Source: Desulfovibrio legallii (GTDB lineage: Bacteria; Desulfobacterota; Desulfovibrionia; Desulfovibrionales; Desulfovibrionaceae). From it: a stretch of 39,053 nt of DNA. The stretch covers positions 50,087 through 89,139 of the forward strand of contig NZ_SIXC01000012.1 in NCBI RefSeq assembly GCF_004309735.1, written 5' to 3'. Below are positions 7,215-16,080 of the stretch, one piece after another; the first letter of the stretch is position 1; each line of letters opens with the position of its first letter. The notes below the pieces were generated by a model. The model was not told the origin of the DNA, did not search any database, and saw only the letters and a program-made list of their open reading frames with translations. Made by a program: the position numbers and the translations under genes.

Positions 7215-7723
7215 GACCAGTCCTCCGCGATCCGGAGATGCTCGGCCAGAAGCTGGGCGTCGAGCCGGTGGAATCTTTCGGCGTTTTTCTTCCTGTAGGA
7301 GATCCAGCGTTGCCAGTCCGCCGCGAGTTCGGGCTCCGAGACCGGCTCGATCATTTCGACATGGTGAATGCGGCCCAGGTCGTCGGTCAGATCGACAATC
7401 AGCCACCCTTCGGCCTTCTTACCGTCATGTTCGGCTGTCAGGGTGTCTTCGACCCGGACATCCACCACCTTGATGGTGTGGGCGTGCTGGAAGCCCTCGT
7501 CGTAACCGAGCGCCTTCCACAACAGCCAGAAATCGGTGCGCAGATGGTTGCCAGCAGCGTCGAAATGGGGTGCGATCCGGGTGACAGTGAAGCTGTCCAC
7601 CAGGGTATCCAGAAAGAGGTCCCCGGATTCTCTGACCGTCATGCGGCTGCCCCGGCTGTTGAACCAGTGCAGCGATTCCTGCAGCCGCCGTTTCTCCTGT
7701 TCGATAAAGTCTTTCATGGTCAT
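7211..7723 (-). CDS. Small protein coupled to the MuF gene; possible immunity protein
   Basis: 170 aa, ATG at 7723 overlapping the MuF stop by four bases (ATGA), and its own stop overlaps the next start the same way. It starts MTMKDFIEQEKRRLQESLHWF, then has a compact alpha/beta body (FTVTRIAPHFDAAGNHLRTDF, WLIVDLTDDLGRIHHVEMIEP) and a helical, charged end (WISYRKKNAERFHRLDAQLL). No family is recognised. Strict coupling to a giant polymorphic head protein with a kinase-like domain makes an immunity or chaperone role plausible. No catalytic motif is seen in it. Confidence 0.65.
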   Translation of the reverse strand: MTMKDFIEQEKRRLQESLHWFNSRGSRMTVRESGDLFLDTLVDSFTVTRIAPHFDAAGNHLRTDFWLLWKALGYDEGFQHAHTIKVVDVRVEDTLTAEHDGKKAEGWLIVDLTDDLGRIHHVEMIEPVSEPELAADWQRWISYRKKNAERFHRLDAQLLAEHLRIAEDWS

Positions 7724-10700
7724 TGTTTGCGTTTGCTCCAGCTTTGCGAGGTATGGACGATGTCCTCCACCTTGCGCCCGTCGGGCAGTTTCTTGATGCC
7801 ACGCCGGGTGAAACTCTGGATGATCTCCCGGCGTTCGTTGTCGCTTCTGGCCACGATGAACTCGATGTTGTCCAGCAGCGTCACCGAGTATTTGAAGATG
7901 GTTTCGTTGCCATGGCGCTGCGAGAACCGCTTCCAATCATCGATGCTGGCTCCCCGGTTGCGCTGCACGTAGTCGTCGATCACCTTGCCGTAGGCGTCAT
8001 GGTCATAGCTGATGGCGTCCATGCGCCGCAGCATCTGTTTCTTGAAGTAGAGGGCCGGTGAGGCATCGCTGGCCGGTTGCTTCTTGATTCGGGTGAAGAA
8101 ATAGCTCGCGCCGCCGGTCTGCATGTCGGCCACCGGGGACATTCCGCCCGGAGCCACGCCCATGCGCATCTTCTCGACCGTGCTGACCATGGCTCCGTTG
8201 TTCTCCATGATCAAGTCGATGAAGCCGGACATGCTCTCACCGTTGGTCAGATCGTGGACCAGCGAGTAGCCCTTCATCTGTTTTTCCAGGTCCTCCTCGG
8301 TGATGTCGAACCGGAACTGGTGCCGGTATCCGCCCTTGGCGTCGCGGTCCAGAAAACCCGCCTGGTATTCGCCCAGCGGGTTGTATCCGGAAAGCTGGGT
8401 GATGTCCTGAACTCCCAGTTCCTTTTGCCAATAGCCGCGCAGAGCCTGGACCCGCTCGGTGGTGGTGGCATTGCGGTCGTCGAGGGATTTCTGCAGCCGT
8501 TTGTAGTCGGCGCTCTTGTCGGTCTTGCGGATGTAGGCGAGCTTTTCGAGATACATCTGCTCGGCGTTTTCCGCCGTGGCCACCCGGGTATCGATCCCAA
8601 GCTGTTCGAGCTTTTCCAGCATCGCCTCGACCCGTCCAGGGGTGGCGTCGCCGTCCAGGATCATTTCCAGCTCGCCGCGCTGGGCATAGAGGTTGGTGTC
8701 CGACCAGGGGCGATAGCGGACCCGGGTGCCGTCCTCGAAGGTAACGGTGTACTGGTGTCCGTCCTGCATGCGGGAGTTGTGATTGAACAGCGTCCGGTTG
8801 TCGATGTCGTCGGCCTCGACAGTGATGGTGCCGGAACCGATCCTGCGCTTGGTATGGGTCACCTTGCCACGTTCCACCTTAAACGGCGGTTTCTCCTTGG
8901 GTTTCTGCGCGTCGAGCTTGGGCAAGTACTGATCGAATACGCCGTTGGTGGCCCGGTCCCAGTCGACGGACTCTTCGATCTCCTTGACCCATTTCAGATA
9001 GTGGTCCGCCATCTCCTTGACCTTGGGGTCGGCGCTCTTTTGCAGGGTCTCCAGTTTCTTGCGCAGGCGCAGGGCCTTGTCGATCTTGGTCCGGTTGTAC
9101 TTGCCGTCGCCCACGTGGAAGTTGACGTTTTTGACGGCGTCCAGAATCGTCGGAAAGAAGCTGTCTTCGACCAGCGGTTGTCCCTTTTCCCCGGCCGCCG
9201 TCTGCACATACCTGCGCAGCACCTCGTCGATGCGGCGGTCGGTGTCCGGCCGGATCTTCATCTTGACCACGGTGCGCTTCTTCCCCTTGAAGCTCTCGGT
9301 GAAGATCAGCGCGTTCTGGTCCTCCACGTCGCCGCTGTCGAAGGGCAGCGTCTTGCCCTGCCAGCCGAGTTTGCGGGCCTCTTCGACCAGGGTCTCTTCG
9401 GCGGAGGAGAGCAGCTTTTTCTTGCCGGTGGCGGCGCTCAGCTTGTCGAAACGGAAGCCCCGATCCCCCAGCACATCGGCGTAATAGCCCTCGAAGTCCC
9501 GCCGGAGATTGTGTTTCCGATCCAGGGCTTGATCGTAGAAATACCGCAGCCCGGCCGGGTCCTTGGAAAACCGTCCCTCGGCGTAGGGCCGCAACAGATC
9601 GAGGTAATCCTCGTCGGCAATCTTTTCGACTTCCTGGATGTAGCGAAGGGTCGCGTTCGGATCGACCCGTACCTTGCCTTCCTTGGCCGCCCGGAAGACC
9701 TTGTTGTAAAACGGCTCTTCCTCGCCGCAGACGCCGTTGGGGTGATAGTCGAGCGAGAGCTTGTCCTGGCCCAGAAACTTGAAGGCCTGGCCTTTGTCGA
9801 TGCCGTAGACGCGACCGTCCCGGGCGCGGATGAATTGCTTGGAGTGTCCGTCGTGGTTGGCGATCAGCCAGTCGACCACATGCTCGCGCTGGATCTGCTC
9901 CAGTTCGATGGTGGTCAGATCCTGGGGCAGGATATTGCGAAAATCGAAGTCGTCCCGCAGATCGGTACGCCATTTCTGGATGGAGCCGGTGCGGCCGTTC
10001 AACTGGATGGTGCGCACCTCGATGGAATGGGGGTCGATCAGGCGGCCGATCTTGTAGGCGGCTTCCTCTCCGAAGGCGATGAACTCGTCATCCTTGCGGC
10101 CAATGGGCTTGAACAGCCATTTGTCGCCGTTTTCATCGGTCCAGAACTCCTTTTCATGTGCGCCGCCGACAGCGGCCTTGCCGGTTTTCTTGAATTTTGA
10201 CGGCTGACCCTTCTGCTGCCATGCGGTATCGACGGTGGTGAACTCCGCGCCTTTCTTGACGATCTTGGGCTCGGGCGGCTTGACCGGGCTCGGTTGTGGA
10301 GCCGGTTTCGGTGGCTCTTTCTTCGGCGTGGCGGGCTTGGCCGGTAAGGTTTTCTTTTTGCCGCCATGTTTTTCGGCCCAGGCCGCGTGCTTGGCGTCGA
10401 TGCTGGCCTGAACCGCCTTGATTTTCGCCGGGTCGGTCTCGGTGAAGAGCGTGGTCAGCTCGTCTTTGTTGGCCCACTGCCAATACTGGACCTTGGTCTC
10501 CTTGGCGAGCGTCTTGAGCTCTGCCGATTTCAGTTTGCCGACCTGATCCTGGAAGAGCTGTTTCTTGAGGGCGATTTCCTTGCTGTGGGCCGCAAGCAGA
10601 TCCTGGGGCAGATCGGTGCCGCCGGAAACCGCCTGTTCCGCCTTGGCAATCGCGTCGAGGAAATCCTTGTAGCCGGTCGGCGTGTCGGGAACGACCACGG

Positions 10701-12309
10701 CCTTGGCGGCGTCTTCGAGGGCCGTTTTCTGTTTCAGGATCAGCTTCTGCTTGGCCTCGTCGACCGCCTTTTTCTTGACCGACTCGGCCATGTCGGCACC
10801 GGCCTTTTTCTGCAGCGCCTCGACGAGCTGCTGCTTGTTCTTGAGGATGCCGATGCCGTGCTTCTGTTTGGCCGCCGCGAGTTCCTTGCCCATCAGGCCG
10901 CTGTGGTCCACGCCGGGTTCCAGCTTGTCCAGCAGCTCGATGGTCTCCTGTTTGGTCATGTTGAGGGAGATGCCGTTCTCCTTTGCCATCTCCTTGAGCT
11001 GCTGGGCGGTCATGCCCTCCAGCCCCTCGGCGGGAGGGATCTTCGCCATCTGGGCGGCGAGCAGCTTGGCCTGTTTGAGTTCCGCCTGCTTCAGTCCCAG
11101 CAGCTCGACCAGTTCTTCCTTGGTCCGCAGCAGGCCGATCTTATGTTCCTTGAGCTTGGCGCTGAGCGCCGCTCCGGCCAGGTCGCCGTGATCGATCCCG
11201 GGTTCGGCCAGATCGAGCAGCTTGATGAAATCGGCCTTGGTCCGGGCGATGGCCACGCCGTTCTGTTTCGCCAGGCTCTGGAGCTGTTTGACCGTCAGCG
11301 AACCGAGGTCGGCGATGTCGCCGTTTTCAAAGGCGCTCTTGAGCTTGGCGTTCTCCTTGGCCTGGGCGTCGGCCATGCCTTCCAGCACATGGGGCGGGAG
11401 AATGCAGGCGTCCCCCTGCGATGCCTGGGCGGCGGCCTTGGCGACCATCTCGCTGCCGCAGACGGTCATCGGCCACGCCACGATATTGGTGCAGCGGCAG
11501 TGCGGATGCGCGGGTTGCTGCGGGAACTTGTCGATGGGAAAGGTCTTGCCGTCCAGGCCGCCGCAGACCGGGCACATGCGCTCGTCCTCCATGGCCAGCC
11601 ATTCCAATTTCTGGATGCCGACCCGCTCGTGGAACTTGAGCCTGCCCATGTTGTGGGCGCGGAGGACCTCGGTGCGGGCGATCATCTCCATGCGGTACTG
11701 GGCCTTGCTGAACACCCGGCTTCCGGCCTGGCGAAAGGAGTCCTTGTCGATGATCACCTTGCCCATGTCCCGGACGATGTCGTCGGCTCCCTTGCCCGTG
11801 GCGACACCGTTCAGGATGGTGCGCTTGATACCGTCTGAGAGTTCGCGGTTAACGTCACCGGCAAGGGTAAGGTTGTACTGCGCCATGAAGTCGAGGGCAT
11901 TGGTGTCGACGATGGTGAACACCTTGGTGGCCAGCTTGTCGATGCCATCTGGCTTCAGGTCGGCGTAGAACGGCAGCGCCGCATCGGCGAGCTCTCCGAT
12001 TCCCTGCTGGATGCCGAGCTTGAAGGATTCCTTGGTCGTCTTGCGAAAGACCAGGGTCTGCTCCCGTTTGAGCCGTTTCATGGTGTCCTCGAGTTCGAGC
12101 TGGAGCTTTTCCAGCCCCTTGAGGGCGGCGAGCTTGTTGTCCGGCAGGGAGCCGAGGGAGCGGTACTGGAGGATGGCGCGGGCGACCTCGTCTTCGGCCT
12201 GTTTCAGCGCCTGGGTGAGCTGGGCCGTGACCTGGTCGTTGTAGCGGTTGCGGGCCGTCAGACTCTTCAGGGTGGCCGCCTGGATGCGCTGCTTGAGGTC
12301 CGATGGCAT
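7720..12309 (-). CDS. Giant MuF/SPP1 gp7-type head protein with embedded PIK/HipA-like kinase domain
   Basis: 1529 aa, ATG at 12309 overlapping the portal stop (ATGA). Residues about 1-280 are the minor head (MuF/gp7) domain, ending with C246-x2-C249 and AHPHCRC (C271, C273), the classic metal-binding signature. Two long repeats follow (about 336-404 and 432-499; TVKQLQSLAKQNGV and TAQQLKEMAKENGI), SAP/HeH-like, with a shorter third near 594. A Lys/Pro-rich linker (655-690) leads to a kinase-like domain, about 715-880: WLFKP with K734, E748/E749, catalytic loop LIANHDGHSKQF (D820, H822), and GIDKGQAF with D838. The usual metal-binding Asn is Gln825. The last 600 residues are unassigned. MuF proteins of many phages carry C-terminal toxin or enzyme domains and are packed into the head. 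Most relatives with only the MuF domain are 250-500 aa. Confidence 0.85.
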   Translation of the reverse strand: MPSDLKQRIQAATLKSLTARNRYNDQVTAQLTQALKQAEDEVARAILQYRSLGSLPDNKLAALKGLEKLQLELEDTMKRLKREQTLVFRKTTKESFKLGIQQGIGELADAALPFYADLKPDGIDKLATKVFTIVDTNALDFMAQYNLTLAGDVNRELSDGIKRTILNGVATGKGADDIVRDMGKVIIDKDSFRQAGSRVFSKAQYRMEMIARTEVLRAHNMGRLKFHERVGIQKLEWLAMEDERMCPVCGGLDGKTFPIDKFPQQPAHPHCRCTNIVAWPMTVCGSEMVAKAAAQASQGDACILPPHVLEGMADAQAKENAKLKSAFENGDIADLGSLTVKQLQSLAKQNGVAIARTKADFIKLLDLAEPGIDHGDLAGAALSAKLKEHKIGLLRTKEELVELLGLKQAELKQAKLLAAQMAKIPPAEGLEGMTAQQLKEMAKENGISLNMTKQETIELLDKLEPGVDHSGLMGKELAAAKQKHGIGILKNKQQLVEALQKKAGADMAESVKKKAVDEAKQKLILKQKTALEDAAKAVVVPDTPTGYKDFLDAIAKAEQAVSGGTDLPQDLLAAHSKEIALKKQLFQDQVGKLKSAELKTLAKETKVQYWQWANKDELTTLFTETDPAKIKAVQASIDAKHAAWAEKHGGKKKTLPAKPATPKKEPPKPAPQPSPVKPPEPKIVKKGAEFTTVDTAWQQKGQPSKFKKTGKAAVGGAHEKEFWTDENGDKWLFKPIGRKDDEFIAFGEEAAYKIGRLIDPHSIEVRTIQLNGRTGSIQKWRTDLRDDFDFRNILPQDLTTIELEQIQREHVVDWLIANHDGHSKQFIRARDGRVYGIDKGQAFKFLGQDKLSLDYHPNGVCGEEEPFYNKVFRAAKEGKVRVDPNATLRYIQEVEKIADEDYLDLLRPYAEGRFSKDPAGLRYFYDQALDRKHNLRRDFEGYYADVLGDRGFRFDKLSAATGKKKLLSSAEETLVEEARKLGWQGKTLPFDSGDVEDQNALIFTESFKGKKRTVVKMKIRPDTDRRIDEVLRRYVQTAAGEKGQPLVEDSFFPTILDAVKNVNFHVGDGKYNRTKIDKALRLRKKLETLQKSADPKVKEMADHYLKWVKEIEESVDWDRATNGVFDQYLPKLDAQKPKEKPPFKVERGKVTHTKRRIGSGTITVEADDIDNRTLFNHNSRMQDGHQYTVTFEDGTRVRYRPWSDTNLYAQRGELEMILDGDATPGRVEAMLEKLEQLGIDTRVATAENAEQMYLEKLAYIRKTDKSADYKRLQKSLDDRNATTTERVQALRGYWQKELGVQDITQLSGYNPLGEYQAGFLDRDAKGGYRHQFRFDITEEDLEKQMKGYSLVHDLTNGESMSGFIDLIMENNGAMVSTVEKMRMGVAPGGMSPVADMQTGGASYFFTRIKKQPASDASPALYFKKQMLRRMDAISYDHDAYGKVIDDYVQRNRGASIDDWKRFSQRHGNETIFKYSVTLLDNIEFIVARSDNERREIIQSFTRRGIKKLPDGRKVEDIVHTSQSWSKRKQ

Positions 12310-13817
12310 CAGCGGGGCTCCCGGCGGTCGATGAAACGACAGGCCGGGGCGTCGAAGGTGCGCTCGCTGTTGTGGACCCGGCAGTGGTTGGTGTCAGCAA
12401 TGAAGTGGCTGCACTCGTCGCACACGGCAGCAATGCCGGTGGACTCCAGGTCGCCCGACCAGACCAATGCCGCCTCCGCCGTTGGTTCATCGTCCTCGGC
12501 AGGAATCTGAAGCATCTTCCTGGCGCGAGGCACGCTGAGGATGCCGGAGACGACCATATCCACCACCGGCTTCACCTGCTTCTCGTCCATCAGGTCGATC
12601 TGCTTGCGTTCGGTCTCGCGGTTGGCAGCCTCGATGTCCGGGTCCAGGTCCATCTTGAGCTGAAGGCTGGAGCGGCTGATGAGCTTGCGGTCGTAGAGTT
12701 CGATGAGGAGCTTCTTGAAATCGACCGCGTCGCTGGGGTCGAGGTCGTTGAAGATGAACTGGATGCTTTTGTCGCCATGGCCGTTCAGCTCCATCCAGTC
12801 GTCGAACACCCAGTCGAGGAGCTTGCGTGCGGCCTGTTTGATCTCGCGGATCATGACCATCATCTTCTGCATGCTCACCGAGGCGGTGGCGAAATTCGGA
12901 CCGTCGCCGGTCACCAGCGAACGTGACAAACCCAGGGCCACCACAATGTCTTCCTTCACCTCCTTGACCTTGTCCTCGACGTTGAGGACTTGGCCATCGG
13001 TACCGTGGGTTTCGACATTGACGTAGAACGGGACCACCAGGCCGCTTTTCATGTCCATCTTGTTGACCATGTCGCGGACCTGTTCGAGCATCCGCTGGTC
13101 CGGCATCACCATCTTCTGGCCGAACGCGCCGCCCACCTTGAGCAGGCGGAACGGCGTGGCCCAGCGCTTGGCGATGGCCTGTTCGGCCCGGCGGTAGTCG
13201 CGCAGCAGTTCGATGGCTTGAAAGGCGGGAAGCACGAGGGAGTTGCCCCGGGGCGAGAAGGCTGGAGCATCCCATTTGAGGTGGACCACCTGTTCGACGG
13301 GCAGCGGTATGGATTCCCCGCCGCCGGGTGTGTCCTCGGGAAATTGCCGGGCCTCGATCAGTTCGCCCTGGGCGTATTTGACCTTGACCGAGACCGGGTT
13401 GACGCAGACCAGCTCCTCGATGTCCTGGCCGGACTTGGTGAAGCGCTTGAAGCCGATGGCGTCGCCTTTCACCAGGAGCTGAAGAACCATGTCCTTGATG
13501 AATTGCGTGATGTTCAACCGCCAGGCGGCCTCCAGAGCCTGCTCCTTGAGGGTCTCGTCATCGCTGGTGATTTTGATCTCGTCGCCCACGGCGAAGGTGC
13601 GCCAGGAGTTGACGCAGTTCTTCACCAGCGGCTCCTCGACATAGTATTCCCAGGCCTTACGGGCGCGTTCTTCCCAGGTGGCCGGAATAGCCTCGGTAGC
13701 GTTGACCTTGCTGAAGGCGGCCGAGTCGAGCGCGGCCGCTGCGGCCAGCGGCGCGATGACAAAGCCGGTGGTGTCCAGGCTTTCGGGTTGTTCGTCCTGA
13801 TGGGCGGTGCTTTCCAC
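12309..13817 (-). CDS. Portal protein
   Basis: 502 aa from a GTG at 13817 with GAGAGG upstream. An ATG at 13856 in the same frame lacks a good ribosome site, so I prefer the GTG. Typical portal features are WEERARKAWEYYVEEPLVKNCVNSW at the N-terminus, IKDMVLQLLVKGDAIGFKRF, LRDYRRAEQAIAKRWATP, and the C-terminal half with VVALGLSRSLVTGDGPNFATASV. The portal forms the dodecameric DNA gate and binds the terminase. Order large terminase, portal, MuF is canonical. The last 50 residues hold a Cys motif (C-x2-C-x9-C-x14-C, CDECSHFIAD...) that looks metal-binding and is not part of the usual portal core. Element P3 lies 73 bases upstream. Confidence 0.88.
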   Translation of the reverse strand: MESTAHQDEQPESLDTTGFVIAPLAAAAALDSAAFSKVNATEAIPATWEERARKAWEYYVEEPLVKNCVNSWRTFAVGDEIKITSDDETLKEQALEAAWRLNITQFIKDMVLQLLVKGDAIGFKRFTKSGQDIEELVCVNPVSVKVKYAQGELIEARQFPEDTPGGGESIPLPVEQVVHLKWDAPAFSPRGNSLVLPAFQAIELLRDYRRAEQAIAKRWATPFRLLKVGGAFGQKMVMPDQRMLEQVRDMVNKMDMKSGLVVPFYVNVETHGTDGQVLNVEDKVKEVKEDIVVALGLSRSLVTGDGPNFATASVSMQKMMVMIREIKQAARKLLDWVFDDWMELNGHGDKSIQFIFNDLDPSDAVDFKKLLIELYDRKLISRSSLQLKMDLDPDIEAANRETERKQIDLMDEKQVKPVVDMVVSGILSVPRARKMLQIPAEDDEPTAEAALVWSGDLESTGIAAVCDECSHFIADTNHCRVHNSERTFDAPACRFIDRREPR

Positions 13818-13890
13818 GTGATCCTCTCGGTAGTTTCGGCCATGACAGCCGCACATCCGGCCCGTGTGGGCCGAACCCGGCTCGATGCCG

Positions 13891-13922
13891 GTTACTTACC
13901 GGAGAGGGTTGGAAAGCGTCGG
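13891..13922 (-). promoter_or_regulatory. Bipartite promoter-like element P3 (portal/MuF operon)
   Basis: Minus strand: CCGAC, 14 bases, TCCGGTAAGTAACC, located 9 bases after the large terminase stop and 73 bases before the portal GTG. The 14-base gap sequence differs from those of P1 and P2 while both blocks are kept, so the blocks rather than the whole segment are under constraint. It is expected to drive portal, MuF and the two small coupled genes. Confidence 0.75.
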
Positions 13923-13931
13923 AGGATGCGG

Positions 13932-15455
13932 TCAGATGAAGACCGGATTTGTGAGCACCGGCTTGAGCGAAACCACCTCTTCGCCGACCGGGTCGAGGTT
14001 GCCTTCCTCCCTGATCAGCATGGCACAGCGCACCGCGTCGATGATGTGGTCGTTACCCTTGGAATAGATGATCTTGCCGTCCCGCAGTGTGTAGGTGTGG
14101 GTGGTGAACTGGTCTTCCACCTCCAGGTCGTCCGAGGGGAAAATGAGCTGCTTGCGCTGCAGGGCTCCGTTGATGAGGCTGGTCATCAGCTCCTTGGTCC
14201 GCTTCTTGATTTCCTTGCCGTCCCGCACCGCCAGCCGGGTCATGCCGCCGAAGTCGTATCCCTTGAGCCTGCCTTCCAGCTCCAGCCCTTTGTACTTGTC
14301 CAGGGTGAGCAATTCCTGAACCACAGCCAGACCGTTTCCGCCGTTGTCCACGCCGATGCCCGCCGGGGTGTAGTAACGCTCCAGCAGCGCGATGATCTGG
14401 GCGATGTGCGGATAGGAAACGTGTTCGAGATGGACGCGCAGGATCATCTTCAACAGCGTCCGCTCGCCGATCTCCGTCTCCTGGAATACGACGATCTCGG
14501 TGGGGTCGTTGGTGTAGCCCAGGTCGCCGCCAACCCAGAACTGCCCGCTGCGGGGCGTGAGGTTGAGCAGCATCTCCAGCCGGTCGTGGGCCGCTTCCTC
14601 GGTGTCGCAATCGCGCAGCTCGGAATCGGTGATGACGATCTTCTGGTACTCCAGCAGATCCTGCCGACAGAGGTTGAACTGTTCGACATTGAAGGCCCCA
14701 TAGGAGGGCTTGCCGTGTTCACCGGCCACCTCGTGCTGCCAGCCGGAGCTGTCGCGACCGCCGTAGAACTCCATCAGTTCAGACTCACGATCCTCGGTCC
14801 ACAGAGGGTTGAGCCAGGACGGCCAGCGGAACACATGGAACTGATCCGACGAGGTGAGCCGGTAATAGGTGGTGTCGCGCAGGCCGTTGGGAGTGGAGTA
14901 GATGCGTAGCGTCCCCCCGGCCTTGAGGCATTGGCGCAGCGCCTTCCAGGCCCGTTCGGTCAGCCAGGCTCCTTCATCGACCCAGACGCGGCCCACGTGC
15001 AGGGACCGGAAGGCGTCGCCATAAGCCCCGGCCGGGCGGAAATAGAGCACCGAACCGTTGGTGAACTCCAGCCGGAAGTAGGGTTTGCGGTGGATCTTGG
15101 GCTTGCCGTACTTGGTCAGGGCGATGCTGTTCATCAGATCCGGGTTGGTGTCGAGCTGGAACTCGATCTCCTCGATGATGGTGTCGAGATGCCCCTGGTG
15201 CGGAGCCGCGATGAGGCCCTGGCCGCCTCGCGTGGTGAAGGCGTAATGGAGCGCGTCGGTCGAGAGCACGATGGACTTGCCTACGTCCCGGCCGTCGAGG
15301 TGGATGATGTTCTTGGCCGGGCAGCGCAGGTCCTCCACCTGATGCGGCCAATAGTCGCGGCCTGAGCCATCCCGGTTGTAGAGGTAGGCTTGCCCCCACA
15401 ACACGGGATCGCTCAGGGTCGCCGCGAGTTTGCGCTCCTTGTCGGTTACCGCCAT
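13932..15455 (-). CDS. terL: Terminase large subunit
   Basis: 507 aa, ATG at 15455 overlapping the stop of the 92-aa gene (ATGA). The ATPase half has Walker A GRDVGKS (residues 55-61), Walker B VWVDE (157-161) and the LIAAPHQGHL segment. The nuclease half opens with FWVGGDLGYTNDP near residue 305, where the Asp is the first catalytic acid of the RNase H-like nuclease. The protein powers DNA packaging into the head and cuts the concatemer. Length is normal. The small terminase gene is unusually far away (18240-18740), separated by a plus-strand recombinase module. Confidence 0.92.
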   Translation of the reverse strand: MAVTDKERKLAATLSDPVLWGQAYLYNRDGSGRDYWPHQVEDLRCPAKNIIHLDGRDVGKSIVLSTDALHYAFTTRGGQGLIAAPHQGHLDTIIEEIEFQLDTNPDLMNSIALTKYGKPKIHRKPYFRLEFTNGSVLYFRPAGAYGDAFRSLHVGRVWVDEGAWLTERAWKALRQCLKAGGTLRIYSTPNGLRDTTYYRLTSSDQFHVFRWPSWLNPLWTEDRESELMEFYGGRDSSGWQHEVAGEHGKPSYGAFNVEQFNLCRQDLLEYQKIVITDSELRDCDTEEAAHDRLEMLLNLTPRSGQFWVGGDLGYTNDPTEIVVFQETEIGERTLLKMILRVHLEHVSYPHIAQIIALLERYYTPAGIGVDNGGNGLAVVQELLTLDKYKGLELEGRLKGYDFGGMTRLAVRDGKEIKKRTKELMTSLINGALQRKQLIFPSDDLEVEDQFTTHTYTLRDGKIIYSKGNDHIIDAVRCAMLIREEGNLDPVGEEVVSLKPVLTNPVFI

Positions 15456-15733
15456 CAGTGCATTCCCGTCCTCAAGGCGCTGCCGAGGATGGTGCCCACC
15501 AGTTCCGTCAGGATCTGCTGCACGGCCAGGGTGTTCTTCCGGTCGTGGACAGCCTCCTGAATGTCGATGATGGCCTGGTCCAACTCCGCCCAAGCCAGGT
15601 ACTGCTGCTGGGCCGCTTCCAGACGGCCGAGGGCGTTCTCGATCCGTCCCGCCGCCAGCTCGGTGCCGATTTCAACCAGGGCCTCACCGGCCTGGCGAAC
15701 GGCATCGCTGTTCTCCTGAAGAATCTCTTTCAT
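15455..15733 (-). CDS. Small helical protein before the large terminase, function unknown
   Basis: 92 aa, ATG at 15733 after CAGGAGG; a longer in-frame start upstream would overlap the lipoprotein gene and lacks a ribosome site. The protein is almost entirely helical (KEILQENSDAVRQAGEALVEI, RLEAAQQQYLAWAELDQAIID) with no clear membrane segment and a mildly amphipathic C-terminus (AVQQILTELVGTILGSAL). Its start and stop overlap both neighbours (lipoprotein and large terminase). It could be a packaging accessory protein or part of a lysis set with the lipoprotein. There is no recognisable motif. Confidence 0.6.
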   Translation of the reverse strand: MKEILQENSDAVRQAGEALVEIGTELAAGRIENALGRLEAAQQQYLAWAELDQAIIDIQEAVHDRKNTLAVQQILTELVGTILGSALRTGMH

Positions 15734-16002
15734 TGGCCTGCCTCCTGGTTCGCGCCGTTGGCCCACTGGTCAAGGGCGTCCACGGCGGTCTGCAGGCGCA
15801 GACCGACTCCGGTCAGGCGCTCGGCGTCCGGGTGGCCGACCTCGCGCAGCGCCTTGTTGGCCTCGGTCACGTACTCGGGCGTGTGGCGGTTGACGATGGC
15901 CACCGCCGATTGGATCTGGGCCGGTGGCCGGTAGGTGGCGCAGCCGGTCATGATTCCGGCCAGGGCCAGCGGGATGGTCCATCCGATGGTCTTCTTCAAC
16001 AT
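15730..16002 (-). CDS. Small phage lipoprotein (possible outer-membrane spanin or exclusion lipoprotein)
   Basis: 90 aa, ATG at 16002 with AAAGGAG upstream. It has a clear lipoprotein signal peptide: MLKKTIGWTIPLALAGIMTGC, with positive charges, a hydrophobic core and a lipobox ending at Cys20 or so. The mature part is short and helical (YRPPAQIQSAVAIVNRHTPEY, LREVGHPDAERLTGVGLRL). Phage lipoproteins of this size are often outer-membrane spanins for lysis, or superinfection exclusion factors. The mature part lacks the Pro-rich content typical of many Rz1 proteins, apart from RPPA. The signal is seen directly; the role is inferred. Confidence 0.75.
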   Translation of the reverse strand: MLKKTIGWTIPLALAGIMTGCATYRPPAQIQSAVAIVNRHTPEYVTEANKALREVGHPDAERLTGVGLRLQTAVDALDQWANGANQEAGQ

Positions 16003-16080
16003 GTTGATCTCCTTTGGGTTATGGGTTTTGGGCACATGCAGAAAGATCTCTGCAAACACTTGATTTCCAACGAAATAGAA

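Noticed and set aside
8077..10200. Open plus-strand frame of 707 codons opposite the MuF gene
   Set aside because: Antisense to the MuF-kinase gene, repetitive composition, no motif. The minus-strand reading has clear MuF and kinase motifs.
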